Shown here piece after piece: positions 12,601 through 25,300 of a stretch of DNA of 64,000 nucleotides. The stretch spans positions 43,438,221 to 43,502,220 of the forward strand of contig NC_134643.1 of the NCBI RefSeq assembly GCF_030463565.1. The letters run 5' to 3'. The position numbers were made by a program, and so were the translations under genes. This DNA is from Pelecanus crispus (lineage: Eukaryota; Chordata; Aves; Pelecaniformes; Pelecanidae). Under the pieces are notes generated by a model. It worked only from the letters and a program-made list of their open reading frames with translations, was not told where the DNA came from and did not search any database. Position 1 is the stretch's first letter; each line of letters starts with the position of its first letter.

Positions 12601-15600
12601 TTTATAAGGCATTATGCTCTCGCCAGAGCTTCTAGAAGCAATGCTTTGTCCTTCAGCCTTTCTTATTCTGGATTCTGAGACCCTTTTTAAGATAACCTTA
12701 TGGGCTACTGTTTGGAATCACCCATGCTGTGAATGTATGTATGGACAATCACCCAAAAGATATGTTACTTAACCTGTAACTTTATATTTTTGAGAGAGAG
12801 ATATATATATATGTATATTCACAACTCTCTTTCCTGCTCTTCTCTGACAAGTTCAAAGCTTATGTTCGATTTGTGGGATCAGAAGATTCCCCTTCCTATT
12901 TTATTACTGCCTGGACTGGTTGTCAGGGCATGTTGTTGCAATATGCCACTGTAGATGCTGCTGGGATAAGACTCAGGCCAACTGTGTGTAAATGTATATA
13001 AAAGACATTTCAAAGAAGAGTAGTCGCAAGTTGCATGTAATCTTTTGGGGTGTTCTCCCTCCATCTTCTACAACAAAATTATACCAACTCTTAGATCTCT
13101 ATGCCTGGTGCATAGCTTTTGTTTATAAATATAGAAGATGATACAGGGTGTAAATAGAGACTTGGAATCCTGAAAAAATTATCACCCGTCTTGGTGCAAA
13201 TTATCTCCTTTGAGGAAAAATCTCCATAGTACCCGCTACTGAGGTGAGTAGAGTGACAAAGAAAACTAATTATAATAGCCCACAGCCCTTTGAGGGGACT
13301 AAATCTGTTCCTGTGTTCCCAGGATTAGGCTAGAAAACATAGCATTGTGTCATCTTTTTGAATGGATGCAGCATAAACTGGATAATGTGCTTCCCATTAC
13401 CCAGTGGTATAGTATAGGCAGTCAGGATGATAGTATCTGCATTGTCATTTTCAGCAGTTGTATGTATAAGGAGCCTTTCTGAGAATATGCAGTGGTAAGT
13501 ACTGCAGGCTGATCTTCATACTTAAACCCTCCTGCTCCACTTGGATGAGGTGCTAAAGCATGTAAGGATCCCAGTGTCGTTGCTAAGACTGCATACTTAC
13601 TCTTAGACATTTGCGTTTTGTGGAATGAAGGTCTTGTTTCTCAAGGTTATAATTCACCAGTAAGTAGCTCACAAGATTTCTTTTTTTTGCTAAATAGTTT
13701 GTTTTAAGCTATTTGGGAGTGTGTCAGCTTCAGAATTTTCCATTCTAAAATCCTCATTTTTCCTCAATTAAAACCAAGCTTCATCCAGAACATTCTGGTT
13801 TAGTAGTCCATATACCAATGTAAAATTTGAATAAAAAGCCTGAGTATTTTCCCATAAGAAAAATAATAGCTTTTTAAGCTCTTTTGTTTCACAGGACAGA
13901 ACAATGAAAATGAAATGAAAGATTTCAAAATTATTCTGAGATTTTTAATGAGTTGTCAGCAATTCATTGTATTTTCAGTCTATTTACATCAACAAATTAT
14001 TTAAGAAATTTAACAAATCATTTAAAACTATGTATGAAACTTTGCTTTTTCCTTTGTAGTGGTAATTTTCCAAGACGACCATATATAGAAGGAAGATCGT
14101 GCAGTAATTGTGGAAAAGGGGATGCCTGTGAAAATAAACTGTGTAGTAAGTAAAAGCAAATGTAAAATGTAATATGTAAAAGGAAAAAATACAACCACCT
14201 GTTTGATAAAGAATGTTGCAAACTGTGTTTTGCTCCTTGATGGTGCTTTCTGAGGTCCAATTCACAAGTAATTTAAAACTATTCTTAAGGTCATTTACAT
14301 TCAGGAAACAGATAGTTCATATTTTACTAAATCTGGGCGTCAGTGATCATTATGAAGTCTCCATTTGATTATAGACAGGTATAATTCATGATTGTAGTTA
14401 AATGTGTTACTGTTTCTATTGCCCTCTGATACTCTGCTGACTTCATTAATCACACCAAAAAAATCAGCATCTAGCTACGTACTTTTCAGAGTAGCACTTG
14501 GCAACAGCTCTTGAGTAGTTTCATAGGCCTTCAGAGACTGCAAAGTTACTAATCAGTTGTATTTAAACTAAAATAGTAAAATTGCAGCTACTGAGCCTGT
14601 TGTGACTGTTTTGTGCAGCCACAAAATTATGTTCGAGCATCACTATAGCTGATGCTTATACGCTCTGTAAGCTGTCATGGTAACTGTGGGAAAGTCATTC
14701 TGGGTCTGTCATTCTTGTTAGAGTTGTAGAAGAAATTATTCTGGGAGGCACATTGTCTTTCTCACCTGGTTATGTCTGTGGGAAAAGGGACTGCATACTG
14801 ATTTAATTCGCTAGGTATAAAGTAGTTTCCCCATGGTGAATAGGATTCGTTCCTTAAAGAGGGTAATTCTTTTAACTCTGTTCTTGTCAAGAAAATGAAT
14901 TAGTGTCATGAATTGCTAAGTATGCATCATGTTTTGATGGAGTGAAACATCAAGAGACAGTAGGTGGTCTCTCAAGAAAACTTTAGACCTCACAACTTCC
15001 ACCTACTGGGAAGTCACAAGCTAGAAGTTTCCTATGGCTAAGGTTAGGACATGTGTTTTTAAGTTTCGAGTGGGGAGTAAGGCCTGTGGTTGCTGTTTAA
15101 CAGTTACTATCTTTACCCAATATATGTGTTAGTATAGCTTGAAAAACATTCAGCAGTCCTGTAGGTCTTAATTTTTTGGTAGCAGACACTTCTGAAAAAC
15201 AGATACAAGGAATACCAGGTTATACTTGATCCCAGGATTAGGCCCCACTTAGGAAACAGTCTGTCTCCTGTTCTCATCCATAAAATTGTATTTGATAGGA
15301 TTTACTAGTTCATGTGTATATTCTGAGTATTAAACAGTACTTAGTGTTTCGAGAAAGACAAAGGAGAGAGGGTTCAAACTGAAAATAAAGCGGCTGCATA
15401 ATATGTCCCTCTCCCCCGTCCATGTCATTGTTATAAAAAAGAATAGCTTTATGCAGACATTAATATTATGAAGTATTGTTTTTAGTTTTTATCAAAACAT
15501 TTTAGCTTTTGTTTTAGTTGTAAGGTTTATCAATGGGAATTCACAGAGTTTTTCAGATTCTATTGACTGTAAATCTGATGAGTTTGTTTTAGCTGGCTAG

Positions 15601-15946
15601 TAAAGATTTAAGGAGAGAAATCATGTCTGGCTGGTAAAACTGTTTATTTTTTTCCCTTTTTCCAGGAAATCCAGAACGTGATAAAATTATCTGTACGTAT
15701 TACAGTTTTACACTGCTACTTACATTCCTCAGTTACTTTAAATATAGGTACTCCCAATAAATCTTACATATATATATATGCTTATTTATAGATTATTCAA
15801 GATGGCATCCCCCTTGGGAGTTCAGAATTTTATGTGATGAGGCTTGTATCACTCTTGTAGTTTTGAGAGCATCGCTGATGATTCTTGGTTTTGTAGCTGT
15901 TTATTTTATCAAAAAACACTTCACAAACATGTGTATGTCCACCTAA
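3336..15946 (+). CDS. GLIPR1-like CAP-superfamily protein, copy A
   Basis: Six coding exons: 3336-3506, 5349-5594, 8040-8143, 14060-14145, 15666-15692 and 15792-15946, all with GT-AG borders and one open frame of 262 residues. Residues 1-19 form a signal peptide. The CAP domain follows: HN at 40-41 (VHNGLR), IGENIWVG and WYDEV in exon 2, and GHYIQVVW across the exon 2/3 border. Exon 4 encodes a Cys-rich hinge (CSNCGKGDAC). A hydrophobic segment at about 229-251 followed by KK indicates a type I membrane anchor. CAP proteins of this group are secreted or surface glycoproteins; molecular function is poorly defined. The motif usually reading GHYTQ has I in place of T. It starts in a CpG island, unlike copies B and C. 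By position it may correspond to a GLIPR1L gene, but naming needs a phylogeny. Human GLIPR1 is 266 residues, so the copy looks complete. Confidence 0.9.
3625..4200 (-). repeat. LTR-like repeat in intron 1 of copy A, family unresolved
   Basis: The stretch is much richer in CpG than the surrounding intron. Read on the minus strand it contains AATAAAATCGC followed by an R/U5-like stretch ending in CTTCGTGAGACA, so the terminal CA would be at 3625. The opposite end and a target duplication could not be fixed, so the boundary near 4200 is approximate. It is treated as a probable retroviral LTR remnant. It does not resemble the ERVL-like LTR family found elsewhere in this window. Confidence 0.4.
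9486..9560 (+). repeat. CR1 LINE 3' terminal fragment
   Basis: Lies in intron 3 of copy A. It shares the tail seen at 2611-2680 (GGTTAATGGTTGGACTGG, TCTTAAAGGTCTTTTCC) and ends in two copies of GATTCTATG, the CR1 3' repeat. Confidence 0.88.
12790..12820. repeat. GA/TA dinucleotide microsatellite
   Basis: Short run of GA repeats continuing into TA repeats in intron 3 of copy A. A short GATA tetranucleotide run lies nearby at about 12307-12321. Confidence 0.7.
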
Positions 15947-16645
15947 CTAGATTGGAAATGCATACTATTTTCTGAAGATATGCACTAATGAATTAAGCAA
16001 AAAGTCATACTGACATGACTTTAAAGACAACTTTATTTGACAATAATTTTGTTGCTATTATTTGATGCTCCTTAGAGAGAGCTAACATGCCAAAAAAAGT
16101 GAAATTATATGTGGGTAAAACCCATATTGGGAAAATACTAAGCTAAAGATGGTATCTGGTTAAGGTTTGGAGCCTTATTTTTAAAATATCACATTTCCCA
16201 AAACTGTGACATACTCTATTCCTGGAACTCAAGGAGAAAAGTGTGTGTCAATTAAATAACTGTTGCAATTCATACTAAGCCAATATTTGAAATGACAATT
16301 GCTTAATTTAGATGCTGAGAGAAAGCTAGCATCATATTATGTGCTCAGTCTTGTTTCCTAGAGTGACAGAATGTTCTGGATAAAACTTACAAAGTAAGAA
16401 GATTTCATAGAAAGATGGTTCTTTAGAAGTCTTGATGTTTGTGAAGTTAGTACAACTCGCTATTTATAAGATAATGCATTTATTGTTCCTCATTCAAACT
16501 GTGAAGCTTTAGATTTATTATTATTTTGTTCCTATCTCTCTCTAAACCTTGTGCTTAATTTTAATTCTTTTATTCCATGTTTTAACATGTACCATTGCTT
16601 ACTCATAGCATATTTCCTGTTTTGTGAGTGTTCTAAAGTTGTAAT

Positions 16646-16651
16646 AATAAA
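16646..16651 (+). terminator. Candidate polyadenylation signal for copy A
   Basis: AATAAA about 700 bp after the stop codon of copy A, followed by a T-rich stretch. A second AATAAA follows near 16931. The choice between them cannot be made from sequence alone. Confidence 0.45.
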
Positions 16652-17531
16652 TTTTCTTTATTTTACCTTGAAACTTGCTCAAGTCCATTTGATCAACACA
16701 GAGGTTACTCTTCTATATCCAAGATGTGAAGTCTTTCATTAATATGCTTTAATTTCACTTTCTCCAAAAGACAGATCAAATTTATACAAGAATCTGAAGC
16801 TTTTTTTCTTACCCGGATAGCAAACTACATTTTCTCCTGATTGTATCTTAGTCTTGTCTAGTGAATGCCAGTATGACTGTATGAAACTTCACTATTCTTA
16901 GGTAATGCTTCACCATTATTGTAAGATGAACAAATAAAAAACCCCACAAAGTCAAATTCGGCTGTTTCCTTAATGTTCAGAACTGAAATTGAGCTTAAAC
17001 GAAGCTTCTATGAGTTCAACTGTAGGAACTAATTTGTCCTTTTCCCCAATTTGGTGTCTTTGGGAGGAAATCTATGAATGGCTGAGAAGATAGTTCATTC
17101 CAAGATCCCCTTTTGAAAAACAGCATGGATGTGGACTGTAATGGTTTGCTGTTATCTTCTCACAGGAAATTCCTGAGTTACTCCATAATATTCCAGTAGA
17201 ATTGTAGCGGTTCTTGAACTTTCATGCTTCCATACTGCTGTAGTGCACCAACCATTTCTGGTGTTCTCCTGTGAAAAGGGGCTTACGATGGACAGCAGAA
17301 AAGCATTCTCTTTTTTCAAATGCCTTGAATTTAAAAAGAGAGAAACAAATGTGACAAATGATAGTAATTTAAGAAATTTGAATCATGTATGAAGGGCAAG
17401 GAAGATAACCAGAGATTCTGTCCAGCTAGGCATATGCTTGTACTCTGTAACAAGCTTCCTCTATCTATGTTGTTGAGATAATGCTAAATCCTTCATCCTG
17501 CACACCCTGCTGAAGCTTTGGCTCCATCAAG

Positions 17532-17855
17532 GAATCACAGAATGGTTGAGGTTGGAAGGGACCTCTGGAGGTCATCTGGTCTAACACCCCTGCTCAGGCA
17601 GGAACAGCTAGACCTGGTTGCACAGGACCATGTCCAGGCGGCTTCTGAATATCTCCAGGGGTGGAGACTCCGCAGCCTCCCTGGGCAACCTGGGCCAGTG
17701 CTCAGTCACCCTCACAGTAAAAAAGTGTTTCTTGATGTTTGGAGGGAACCTCCTGTGTTTCAGTTTGTGCCCGTTGCCTCTGGTCCTGTCACTGGGCACC
17801 ACTGGAAAGAGCCTGGCTCTTGTCTTCTTCACCCTCCCTTCAGGTATTTATATGG
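17532..17855 (-). repeat. CR1 LINE 3' fragment, antisense
   Basis: Begins with AATCACAGAATGGTTGAGG and GTTGGAAGGGACCTCTGGAGG, the reverse complement of a CR1 3' end. It continues through the CR1 C-terminal coding and 3' UTR region (AGTGTTTCTTGATGTTTGG, TCACTGGGCACCACTGG). The short open frames here are shadows of the repeat. Confidence 0.9.
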
Positions 17856-19956
17856 TTCAAGAGATCGCTGTCTTCCACAGCGCATTATCACTGCCTGTCT
17901 ATCTTCCCTTCACAATCTGTAGCAGAGCTATCACCAAAGGGAGGAGCCATCCTTCAGTGAGTGCTTCACGCTTCCCTTATCCTTTGGTTGAGAGGAGGGA
18001 GTGAAACAGGCTGTCCTTGAGGGGCAAAGTAGATGTCATAAGGGGCCGTCTTGGCTGGCAGGAGGTAGGTACCACAGGGGAAAGAACACCTACCAAACTG
18101 TCGTGCTTTGGTCTGTATCAGAACACAGTACTGTGATCAGAGAACGCAGCAAGCAATGCATTGTGCTTTTGCTCAGTTAGGCCAAGGGGCGTAGTTGCTC
18201 TAAGCAGCACTATACAAATTCCCCTAACCAAAACTACAGTAAAACTACCTGCAGTCCAACCATATACTGATGGCCTCCCCCATTAATTGTGAGGCTGTTT
18301 ACTGCCTCATTATTACAAAATAACGGCAAGATTTTTTTTAATTTTAATGAACAATTACTAAATACATTATTACAAAATAATTCTTGTGGAAATCCAATAC
18401 CACCACCATCCTTTAAATTAATCTGCTTTCTGCCCTGAGGTGAAATTGTGTAATAGAAGTAGCAATGCATGTCAGAGTATTAGTTTATTCACAGGTCAGG
18501 AAGGCCAAGTGATCTTGCAGCTGCCTAAGCCTGTGGACAGAATGAGAAAACCCAGCAGATCCACCTCAGTTTGTTGAGCTGAACCTAGTAAGTCAAGGAC
18601 AAACAGATTCTCTCCCCAGCACAAATAACAGTACTCTGTGGGGAAGTTGATTATTTGAGGACAAAATTAAATGTAATTTTACAGATTCCCAGGCATCTTG
18701 GATTTTTGTAATAGTCTGTAATCCACCAGCCTTTAGTCCTCTGACTGAATCGCACATTAGGGAAAAACTAAGAATCTTAGGTCTTATGTTTCCAGCCATT
18801 TTAAACTGAAAGCAGGTGAGACGTGAGAAAGGGAGATGTAAACATGGGGATTTTTTTCAAAATCATTGGGCTGTACAGCTTCCTGCCCATACCCAGCTCA
18901 TTGTGCTAAATTTCACTTGAGATCAGTGCAGGGACAGGCAATGCTTGTATTGTCCAGACAAATAAAATGTGATGCCCAAATCCCAAAGCTTAATTTTCAT
19001 CTGGTTTACAAGATCCGCTGATTAATGCTGGCAAAGGTTTATGACTTTGTGAAAAAATCGGTTATAGATGCTTGAGGGCAGGCTGGTATAATTATAGACA
19101 GAATCACTAGATGGAGCCAGAGTCATCTCTGAAGGACAGGATTTTATAATCTGGACTATGCTGGATATGTCCATTTCCCACTTCATAAAGGTCTCAATTC
19201 AGTTTCCAAGCACAGAATTTCAACTGTACACATATATAAGTGCCAGCTCACTGCGTTGCTAAATTAATGGTGCAGTTTTAGTGCTGATAATTTTTGTGCA
19301 AATTGCATGTAGTTGTAATATAATCATGGTTTTACATTAAGTCTAGCTGAGCAAAGGCTTTAGTTTCTCATAGATTGCATGGGCATTATTAGAAAAGACA
19401 AAGAGAAAACATTTTCTAGTTTCAAGGTAATACTCAGCTGGAGAAAGGTAATAACGGGCAGTAAACTGAACTCAGTTGGCCTTGGTTTAGAAAAGAGACA
19501 AGACGACTTTCAAAGGAAGCAAGCAGTGGACAAGCTGCCCGTGTTCAGTTTGGAAGCAAGGGAGGGGCCACTCACCATAATGATCTGAACTGCCCTAATT
19601 TGGATCCAAGGATCACCTGGTGCTACACACACCCCCCCCATACTGCCGGTGGCACCTGAGTGGTACCTTGTGGGCTTCAGGAGTGCACACGGTGGAGTGG
19701 AAGGTCCGGGTAGCCCAGAAGCTGTGTAGCTGACAGGAGAGACCAGCCTCTGTCCTCTGGTAGGACGGAAGGTAATGGCACCCCCGGGAAGAAACCTCCC
19801 TCCCAAAATCCCCTTCACCATCCCAGCCTGACCAGCAGGCACCAACACCAGCAAGAGGCCATCCTCCTGTACATTTTAAAATGTCCCACCACAGCTGAGG
19901 GCCCTGTCTCCTTTGCCAATACCCACACACAGTTTCTGGGATAGAGCATGACAGCA

Positions 19957-20540
19957 CGTTGTGGTTTAACCCCAGCTGGCAGCCAAGCCCCACGCAGCCG
20001 CTCGCTCACCCTCCCACCCCCGTGGGATGGGGGAGAGAATCGGAAGGGCAAAAGTAAGAAAACTCGTGGGTTGAGATAAGAACAGTTTAATAATTGAAAT
20101 AAAATAATAATAATAAAAAATAATAGTAATTAAAAATTGTAACAAAAAAGAGAACAAAGAGAGAGAGAGAAACAAAAGCCAGGAAAAACAAGTGATGCAA
20201 TCGCCCACCACACACCAACCGATGCCCAGCCAGTCCCTGAGCATTGAACCCTGCTCCTCAGCCAACCCCCCCCAGTTTCTATACTGAGCATGACGTCATA
20301 TGGTATGGAATAGCCCTTTGGTCAGTTTGGGTCAGCTGTCCTGGCTGTGCCCCCTCCCAGTTTCTTGTGCACCTGGCAGAGCATGGGAAGCTGAAAACAT
20401 CCTTGACTAGCATAAGCAGTACTTAGCAACAACTAAAACATCAGTGTGTTATCAACATTCTTCTCCTACTAAATCCAAAACACAGCACTGTGCCAACTAC
20501 TAGGAAGAAAATTAACTCTATCCCAGCTGAAACCAGGACA
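19957..20540 (-). mobile_element. Solo LTR of the ERVL-like family, older copy
   Basis: Same LTR family as the provirus at 34278-41178, antisense to the CAP genes: it starts with a TGTGGTTTAACCCC-like tip and ends GAAACCAGGACA. Flanking 5-mers match only imperfectly (CAGCA and CAGGA). It is clearly diverged from the young copies, with extra A-rich sequence inside, so it is an older insertion. It keeps a TGACGTCA site at 20291-20298 but not the 18-bp palindrome of the younger copies. Confidence 0.88.
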
Positions 20541-20641
20541 CAGGAGAAGAGAACGGAAACTGCATCTGCTAGGCAAGGGACCTTGGCACTGTTAGTGGTA
20601 CACCGGGAGGCACAGTCAGCAGGTGGATCTAGTAAATGCAG

Positions 20642-20687
20642 GTGAGGTCATGACCATGGCATACGTGAGGTCATGACCATGGCATAC
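20642..20687. repeat. Two tandem copies of a 23-bp unit containing AGGTCATGACC
   Basis: Positions 20642-20664 and 20665-20687 are identical 23-bp units, with three more bases of a third. Each carries AGGTCATGACCA, an inverted repeat of the nuclear-receptor half site with no spacer. It lies about 1.7 kb upstream of the copy B start codon. A regulatory role is inferred from the motif only. Confidence 0.7.
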
Positions 20688-22357
20688 GTGTTCTGGAGGC
20701 AGGTGGAACCACAGCCAACCACTGATAGAGGAACGGGTAAAGCCATTAGAGCTAAAAGCCAATGGCTGGGCTGCAAGTGTGGCTACAGCCCTGGACTGGG
20801 TACACAACTCACTGTTGTGTCAGGGTGGGTGCTTCACCTCCTATTTTCCTTTACTTGCCAAGGGAGGTGAGAGTTTGAGATGGTTGGTAGTGCCTCAAGC
20901 ATCTTTTCATCAAGGACATGACAGGATCAAAAGCTTCTTGCACCCCACTTGCTGTGCCCACAGAGAAAGAGAAAGTGGCCACTCTCCTCCCACTGACCAC
21001 ATCGGCTTGGTCTTTTTTAAACAAGTAATTTATTAGAGAAAAAAATGGTGATCTTACTGGGAGAGTTTCAAAGCACAGGAAACTATTGTAAAAGGGGAAG
21101 AAAAAAGAATACTTTTTCAGTTCCCTCTCTGTCCAGGTCTCTGGTGCTTCTAAGGGTTGTTTATTGGTAAGGGCTGTGTTAAGCCTGTCCAACAAGAATA
21201 ATTGGAGGCCCCCTTTTGTTTCTTTCCCAAAAGATCCAAAACACCAGAAGCACCCCCTCAATTTTGTTGCCTTCTGCAGCTGCCCCTACCTTCATGAAAT
21301 TGGTCAACAAATCATGGCAGGGCTAAGAGGAGGGTGTGGAGAGTTAGTAATGCATGGACATCCATAAACACATGCACACAGAGAAATATTTGATTATATG
21401 CCTCCTGTTAATAGCCTAGATACGTATAGCTGTGATGGTGTTGGAGGGCTACAGCTCCTTTAGCCTAGCTGAATTAGGTGCATGGATTGTTACAAGACTC
21501 TGAAGGAAATCAAGGCTTTTATTTAAGAGGGAAAAGCCATCATGCAAACAGAGAAGGCAACACCAGAATGGTAATTTCCACAAGTGTTCAGCAGGATAAG
21601 GCCCGACCTGCAAAACTGAGCAGGGAATCAGACCCATGGACATTGTTTACAATCCACAACATATTTTCTCTGTAAACCTACCTAAACCTGAGTTACAGCA
21701 CCTTAGTTCTTAAAACATATGGTTGTTCTTATGCTCTTACATACTTTTGTTACACACCAAACCAGGTCAGAAGGTCTGTTCTGCAGCAAGCTGCTGTTGA
21801 GGAATTTTTTTCTTTCTTGTGGTGAGGTCAAATTTCAATATATGCAGTTTCCCTAATTCTGTTTATTCCTAAAGTAATTCTGAAATGGAACCAATGTCCT
21901 GCAGAACGATTGTAATCAAGCTGGTATGACTAAGTTATACTGTAGGAAAATCAGCTGAACAGTGGATTTGTCAAAGCTACATTTTTTATGGTTGATGCAT
22001 GTTTTAGGAAAGCTGTTCTGCAGCATCTCTTCAGATAAGACCTACAATCACAGAATGGTTTGGCAGTCAACCAGAATGGAGCACACTCAAAGAAAAGGCA
22101 GAATTACACCTGGAGTGTTGCCCCTTGCTAATATGCACGGCAGATGCCTGTTTCACGATTTACCCTTTGACAGCCAGCTGTGATGTCAGATAGACCTGTC
22201 CCTTATGAAGCAATTTAACTTCCTGTTATTTTGACAAGTTTGAGTGCTTCCACACCCAGAGGACAGCCCCTGAAGAACTGCTTGCCAGTATTATCTCCAC
22301 CTAAGAGATTTTTCTTTTAAAAATTAAAAAAAAAAATACTGAAAACATTGAAGAATT

Positions 22358-25300
22358 ATGAAAATCACATTTTTCTTTGCTGCATTGTTCTTACTGGATC
22401 TCTTTGCTTGCTGTTACGCTTATCCACAATATCCCTTGCCTGACATAGAAGATGCAAAGTTCATTGAAGACTGTGTGAGAGCTCACAACAAGTTTCGATC
22501 CAAAGTGAATCCACCAGCCAGCAATATGCTTCGCATGGTAAGGAGGCATTCGTGATCTGTTTGAAAATTAATATAGATTGTGCTGCTGATTTAGCCCATC
22601 TTATTATTAATTTGCTTTGTGTTTTTCTTTCCCTTTCTGTCAATGACTTCTGTACTGTATATGTTAATTTTTCATAGGAAATAGAAAAGACAATTTTTAC
22701 AGTATTGTTCAGTTTTAATAATTTGAAGGGAATTCCTTGTTTAGGGACGGATTGCTAGTCTAAACTTCAGCCAGAGCAAAGGGCTGTATTGCAAAAAATC
22801 ATGTTCAGTTCTCAGCATTTCATTTACCTCTTTCTAAGAGAGAGAGTAATCTATTTTATGTTAGTCCAGGTTTCATACAGGGAAGCCGTTTGGTATGAAA
22901 AAGCTCCTGAATAGGCAGTCTGCACAACAGGATTTGTTGAAAATCTATCATCTCCCCTTGTTTCTTCCAATCTAGAACATGTGTTGAAGAAAGGGATTTG
23001 CCAGGACATCCATTTACATGCCTGATCTTTATTTGCTGTAACAGGGTTTGGGGAGTAGGGATACTAATATCTGGGCTGGAAAGCAGAGCTTCCTATAAAT
23101 ATAATGGATCGGAACAGGCCATGGGTAGGTCTCAGCTTGCTCAGTGGAATACATAAGGAAAAAGGTAGGTAGATAGCTGAGGGAGGTAACCCCAGTCAGT
23201 TCATGTCATTACTCTGAGCCCTCCAGCAGCGTGGCATAGCTGCAAAGGAAGTTAAAAGCACAACTGCACGCACAGTATGAGTAATTTCTGTGAAAGGAAG
23301 TTCATAGTAAAGGGGTAAAATTCAGACTACTCATGATTTTAACTTCTTGCCATTTTAAAAAAGCAATGTTTAATTTAAAATGCTAGGTCACAAGAGCAAA
23401 CTTAGCTGTTCAGACCAAAGATCCAGCAAGCCTGGAATAAGACCAGGACAAATATACAGCAATCTCTTGAATCAAAGGTGTTGCATTGTATCTAAAAGCT
23501 CTTGATGGATTTTTCTTGCATTACTTTTTTTTCAGCCTTGAGCTCATGCAAGTTTTTATTGTCCACAGCATTATGTAGCAAGAGCTGCACACCCTAACCA
23601 CAAGTCATGTGAAAGTATCTCCTTGTGTTTGATTTGGACCTGTTAATTCCTAGCTTCATTGATAGTCTCTGGTCTCTGTATTGGAAAGAACAAGTAATTA
23701 TTGCTCATTGACCTACTTCACAGAAGATATCCAGCTGTCTGTGATCCAAGCTGCAGAGCACCCTCTGTTGCTTTATGAAAGCCCTCCATTCTTGAGGATG
23801 ATCAACCTCTTCCATGTCCCCTCTGCCCTTTCCAGTTCTAGTGTCCCTTCTTAAGATGGGGTGCTGCACACAGCATTTAACAGGACTTATACAGTGGTGT
23901 AATTATATACATGGCTTTATTCTCCATTCCTTCTCAAGGAATTTCTAACACTTTCTTTGCTTTTTAGACTACTACTAAACATTGATTTACAGGTGGTAAT
24001 AGCCATCTCCAAACCTGTCATTATGAACACAAAGTCAAAACTGGGTTTTTTTTCTGACATCCCTTAACTTACATTTCTCTGTACTGAATTTTACCTGCCA
24101 TTTTGTTGCCTGGTCATTCAATGGCATAAAATCTTTCTGCCAGTCTCACAGACCAGTTTCTCAAATTATCACTTGTGCCACTCAGGATGGGAATGGTTCC
24201 TCCTCAGCCCAGCAGAGATGAGTGAGCCTTTTATTTGCTTTGGCCACACACTGAGGAGGGAGAAGAGCAAAGAGGCAGAAGGGGCTGGGGAAGGGAGCAG
24301 CTGTGATTCTTCTCCTCTCCATCTCGGCCAGCAGAATTCCTATCTAATCTAGTGATAATTGCAAAGTGCAAATCCCTGGACAGCCAACAGTTCCTAGGCA
24401 TAAAGTCCCTCAAGCTCCTCTAAGGCTGGGGGTTTCACCCAGTTACCTCCTCTCAGGCCTAGCAGCTTAAAGACTGCAGTCCAGCTCTAAATATTTTAAC
24501 AAGTCAGATACCACAGGACAGTGGATAGATACTAAGTGTCTTGCAATATTGTCCTGGTTTTGGCTGGGATAGAGTTAATTTTCTTCCTAGTAGCAGGCAC
24601 AGTGCTGTGTTTTGGATTTAATAGGACACTGATGTTTTTAGTTGTTGCTGAGTACTGCTTATGCTAGTCAAGGACTTTTCAGCTTCCCATGCTCTGCCAG
24701 GTGCACAAGAAACTGGGAGGGGGCACAGCCAGAAGAGTTGATCCAAACTGACCAAAGGGCTATTCCATACCATATGATGTCATGCTCAGTATAGAAACTG
24801 GGGGGGGGTTGGCTGGGGAGCAGCGATCGCTGCTCGGGAACTGTCTGGGTATCGGTCGGTGGGTGGTGAGCAATTGCATTGTGCATCACTTGCTTTGTAT
24901 ATTATTATTACTATTATTATTATATTGTTATTATTATTATTTTACTTTATTTTATTTCAATTATTAAACTGTTCTTATCTCAACCCAGGAGTGTTTCTCA
25001 CTCTTACTCCTCCGATTCTCTCCCCCATCCCATCGGGGTAGGGGGAGTGAGCGAGCGGCTGCGTGGTGCTTAGTTGCTGGCTGGGGCTAAACCACGACAA
25101 ATATCTAAGGGAGAAAGAAGAAAAAAATTTGCTGTGGGAGTAGAAATGTCAAGTCAGAGAAAGAAACTGAATGCAGGGATAAGAAGCAGGAAAGGGGAAA
25201 AGAATCCTTACAAGTTTGTGTTTAAAAATGTTTTAATTCAGCTAAGTCACTGCAGTGCAGGTTATGTTACGTTTTCTTCCTTTTCTACAGTCCTGGGATG

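Larger units (their letters stand above)
15947..22357. other. Intergenic region between copies A and B
   Basis: Contains the presumed 3' UTR of copy A, a CR1 fragment, a solo LTR and a short tandem repeat (listed separately). No further coding exon was recognised. The region immediately before copy B has no CpG island, so copy B probably has a tissue-restricted promoter. Confidence 0.5.

Noticed and set aside
17518-18004. Cluster of open frames near 17.5-18.0 kb
   Set aside because: They overlie an antisense CR1 fragment and do not follow its coding frame as a gene.
22040-22075. CR1-like phrase ATCACAGAATGGTTTGG
   Set aside because: The match stops after the first words, and the following sequence does not resemble a CR1 3' end. 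Coincidence is more likely.
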